Origin: Alectryocaccomicrobium faecavium
Lineage (GTDB): Bacteria; Bacillota; Clostridia; Christensenellales; Aristaeellaceae
Direction of reading: 5' to 3'
NCBI GenBank assembly: GCA_018713425.1
Contig: DVOT01000116.1
Location: forward strand, 1-7,418
Length of the DNA: 7,418 bases
Shown here in pieces: positions 5,745 to 7,418 of the stretch (position 1 is the first letter of the stretch; every line of letters starts with the position of its first letter). The position numbers were made by a program, and so were the translations under genes. A model generated the notes under the pieces. It did not search any database. It worked only from the letters and a program-made list of their open reading frames with translations, and had not been told where the DNA came from.

Positions 5745-7187
5745 ATGAAATTTTTGTCCACACGAAATTCCGCCGTGCGCTATAGCGCGGCGCAGGCCAT
5801 ATTGCAAGGCATATCGCCGGATGGCGGCCTGTTTGTGCCGGAAACTTTTCCTGTCCTAGATTACCGCGCGCTGCTTCCGCTTTCTTATGCGGAGCGCGCG
5901 GCCAAGGTCTTGGCTGCTTTTATCGACGATATGAGCGAAGACGCGCTTTTGCAAATGACGCGCGCGGCATACGCGCGCTTTGGCGCGCCGCTCAAAGATG
6001 GCGTGCTGGAGTTGTATCACGGCCCCACGTTGGCCTTTAAGGATATGGCGTTGCAAATCCTGCCCCACCTGATGCGCGCTTCCTGCCGTGCGGTGGGTGA
6101 AACGCGCGAAATCCTCATCCTGGTTGCCACTTCCGGCGATACGGGCAAAGCGGCGCTGGAGGGTTTTGCCGGGCAAAGCGGCACGCGCGTGATCGTCTTT
6201 TATCCGGACGGCGGCGTAAGCGAAGCGCAAAAGCTGCAAATGGTCACCCAGGAAGGCGACAATGTGCGCGTTGTGGCCGTTGAGGGGAATTTTGACGACG
6301 CGCAGACGGGCGTAAAGCGCATTTTCACTTCGCAAACGGTGCGCGAACAGCTCAACGCGCGCGGAATCGTACTCTCCAGCGCCAATTCCATCAACCTTGG
6401 CCGCCTGCTGCCGCAGATCGCCTATTACTTCTCCGCCTATGCGGACAGCGTTTTGCAGGGCGTTATTGCGCCGGGCGAACCACTGAACGTCTGCGTGCCT
6501 ACGGGGAATTTCGGCAACATCCTGGCCGCCGCCTATGCGCGCCGCACGGGACTGCCACTGGGCAGGTTAATTTGCGCTTCCAACCGGAACCACATCCTCA
6601 CGGATTTTATCCGCACGGGGATTTACGACCGGCGGCGTGAATTTTATACTACTTCTTCGCCTTCGATGGATATCCTGATTTCTTCTAACCTGGAACGCAT
6701 GCTCTTTGAGTTGTCGGGACGCGACGATATGTGCGTGTGCGAATGGATGGATTCCTTGCGGGAAAACGGCATATACGCCCTGCACGGCGGCGCGCTGCGC
6801 ACTTTGCAAGAAGAATTCTTTGGCGGCTGGGCCAGCGAAAGCGCTACTGAGGCGGCCATCGCCAAGACTTTCCGCGAAAAAGGGCGCGTGGTAGATCCGC
6901 ATACCGCCGTGGCCATCAGCGTGCTGGAGGATTACCGCGCGCAAACCGGGGACGAGCGCCCCTGCGTGGTTGTATCCACCGCCAGCCCTTACAAATTTGG
7001 CCGCGCCGTATATCGCGCGCTGGGCGGCGATGTGGCCGCGCTGGACGATTTCGCCTGCTGCGAGGCCATTGCGGCGCTGTCGGGCGAAAGCATCCCGCAG
7101 TCCATCCTCGATTTGCCGCACAAGCCCATTTTGCACACCGCGAAATGCGCGCCGCAGGATATGGCAAGCGTTGTATTGCACGAATAA
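5745..7187 (+). CDS. thrC: Threonine synthase
   Basis: The enzyme converts O-phospho-L-homoserine to L-threonine and phosphate with pyridoxal phosphate, the last step of threonine synthesis. The 480 residues fit the longer bacterial/fungal class. The N-terminal STRN...QAILQGISPDGGLFVPE (5-33) is typical, Lys99 in GPTLAFKD binds the cofactor, ATSGDTGKAA (128-137) and PTGNFGNI (252-259) form the substrate and phosphate loops, and SPSMDI...SSNLERML (305-320) and DPHTAVA (384-390) are further family signatures. ATG 5745 follows the P-loop gene stop by 4 bases and has no clear ribosome binding site, so translation probably depends on coupling to the upstream gene. An intrinsic terminator follows 9 bases after the stop. 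No other threonine-pathway gene (hom, thrB) is in view, and no attenuator-like leader is visible upstream. Confidence 0.97.
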   Translation: MKFLSTRNSAVRYSAAQAILQGISPDGGLFVPETFPVLDYRALLPLSYAERAAKVLAAFIDDMSEDALLQMTRAAYARFGAPLKDGVLELYHGPTLAFKDMALQILPHLMRASCRAVGETREILILVATSGDTGKAALEGFAGQSGTRVIVFYPDGGVSEAQKLQMVTQEGDNVRVVAVEGNFDDAQTGVKRIFTSQTVREQLNARGIVLSSANSINLGRLLPQIAYYFSAYADSVLQGVIAPGEPLNVCVPTGNFGNILAAAYARRTGLPLGRLICASNRNHILTDFIRTGIYDRRREFYTTSSPSMDILISSNLERMLFELSGRDDMCVCEWMDSLRENGIYALHGGALRTLQEEFFGGWASESATEAAIAKTFREKGRVVDPHTAVAISVLEDYRAQTGDERPCVVVSTASPYKFGRAVYRALGGDVAALDDFACCEAIAALSGESIPQSILDLPHKPILHTAKCAPQDMASVVLHE

Positions 7188-7198
7188 TTTTTTATAAC
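7171..7198 (+). promoter_or_regulatory. Possible weak promoter before the 7251 gene
   Basis: TTGTAT (7171-7176) and TATAAC (7193-7198) are 16 bases apart. Transcription would start near 7205, inside the left arm of the terminator stem, so such transcripts would lack part of the hairpin and pass through it. The -35 match is only moderate. Confidence 0.33.
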
Positions 7199-7234
7199 AC
7201 TCCGGCTTTCCTGAGGGCAAGCCGGAGTGTTTTT
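7197..7234 (+). terminator. Intrinsic terminator after thrC
   Basis: A perfect 12-base stem (ACACTCCGGCTT / AAGCCGGAGTGT) with a 10-base loop is followed by TTTT at 7231-7234. It ends the P-loop gene-thrC transcript. Confidence 0.92.
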
Positions 7235-7250
7235 GCAAGGAGGATACCTT

Positions 7251-7418
7251 ATGGATCTTCTCAATCGCTATATGGAAGACATCGAATCCCGCATTCAGCC
7301 GGAAGAAGAACAAAGCATTTGGGCGGCGTGGATGGAATTCGCCCAGGGCGCATGCAAAAGCGGCCCATTTGTTCCTCCCGCGCGCACGCCACGCCCTTCC
7401 GCCATAGAATGGATGCCC
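7251..7418 (+). CDS. Unrecognised protein, N-terminal 56 residues only
   Basis: A strong ribosome binding site AAGGAGGA (7237-7244) lies 6 bases before ATG 7251, and the frame is open to the end of the window. The visible part begins MDLLNRYMEDIESRI, a likely amphipathic helix, followed by an acidic PEEEQ and tryptophans at residues 24 and 27, then a proline-rich stretch (about 39-56). There is no signal peptide or membrane segment. I do not recognise the family. The ribosome binding site starts only three bases after the thrC terminator T-run, so its own promoter must overlap the end of thrC, or it depends on readthrough. Confidence 0.7.
   Translation, partial: MDLLNRYMEDIESRIQPEEEQSIWAAWMEFAQGACKSGPFVPPARTPRPSAIEWMP

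Noticed and set aside
6567..7313. A 248-codon minus-strand open frame opposite thrC
   Set aside because: It runs through the thrC terminator and opposite conserved threonine synthase sequence; there is no support for expression.

Overview
The window looks like a chromosomal stretch from a strictly or facultatively anaerobic member of the Firmicutes, most likely a GC-rich Clostridia-type gut bacterium. The reasons are an oxygen-sensitive class III ribonucleotide reductase with its radical-SAM activase, a small C_GCAxxG_C_C-type redox protein, a small P-loop protein of a kind I remember from Clostridia, strong AAGGAGG-like ribosome binding sites and sigma-A-like promoters. The genus cannot be read from the sequence. 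Coding DNA of the housekeeping genes is GC-rich, with many GCG/CGC codons, while the middle of the window is clearly AT-rich.

Left part (1-3711, plus strand): a tightly packed operon of nrdD (5' end outside the window), nrdG, mtnA and a C_GCAxxG_C_C-family gene. nrdD and nrdG overlap by 4 bases. mtnA and the redox gene overlap by 8 bases. The run ends in a strong GC-rich hairpin. NrdG makes the glycyl radical on NrdD, which reduces ribonucleoside triphosphates. MtnA isomerises 5-methylthioribose-1-phosphate and may also handle the 5-deoxyribose-1-phosphate derived from 5'-deoxyadenosine, the by-product of radical-SAM enzymes such as NrdG. The cysteine-rich protein is a possible redox partner.

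Middle part (about 3715-5128, minus strand): an accessory-looking block with two genes read towards the left operon. The upstream gene (5037-4321) is an unrecognised 238-residue protein with a good promoter and ribosome binding site. The downstream gene (4254-3810) resembles the DUF4304 family but is split by a single-base frameshift at a run of seven A. This most AT-rich segment is bracketed by an imperfect 20-base direct repeat (3695-3714 and 4303-4322), which suggests it was inserted between two formerly convergent genes.

Right part (5190-7418, plus strand): a promoter region with inverted repeats, then a 139-residue P-loop NTPase of unknown role followed after 4 bases by thrC (threonine synthase), then a textbook intrinsic terminator. 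A further gene with a strong ribosome binding site starts at 7251 and runs off the window. I see no CRISPR array, tRNA, rRNA, transposase or complete defence system. The best candidates for novelty are the accessory minus-strand block and the functional links inside the nrdDG-mtnA operon.
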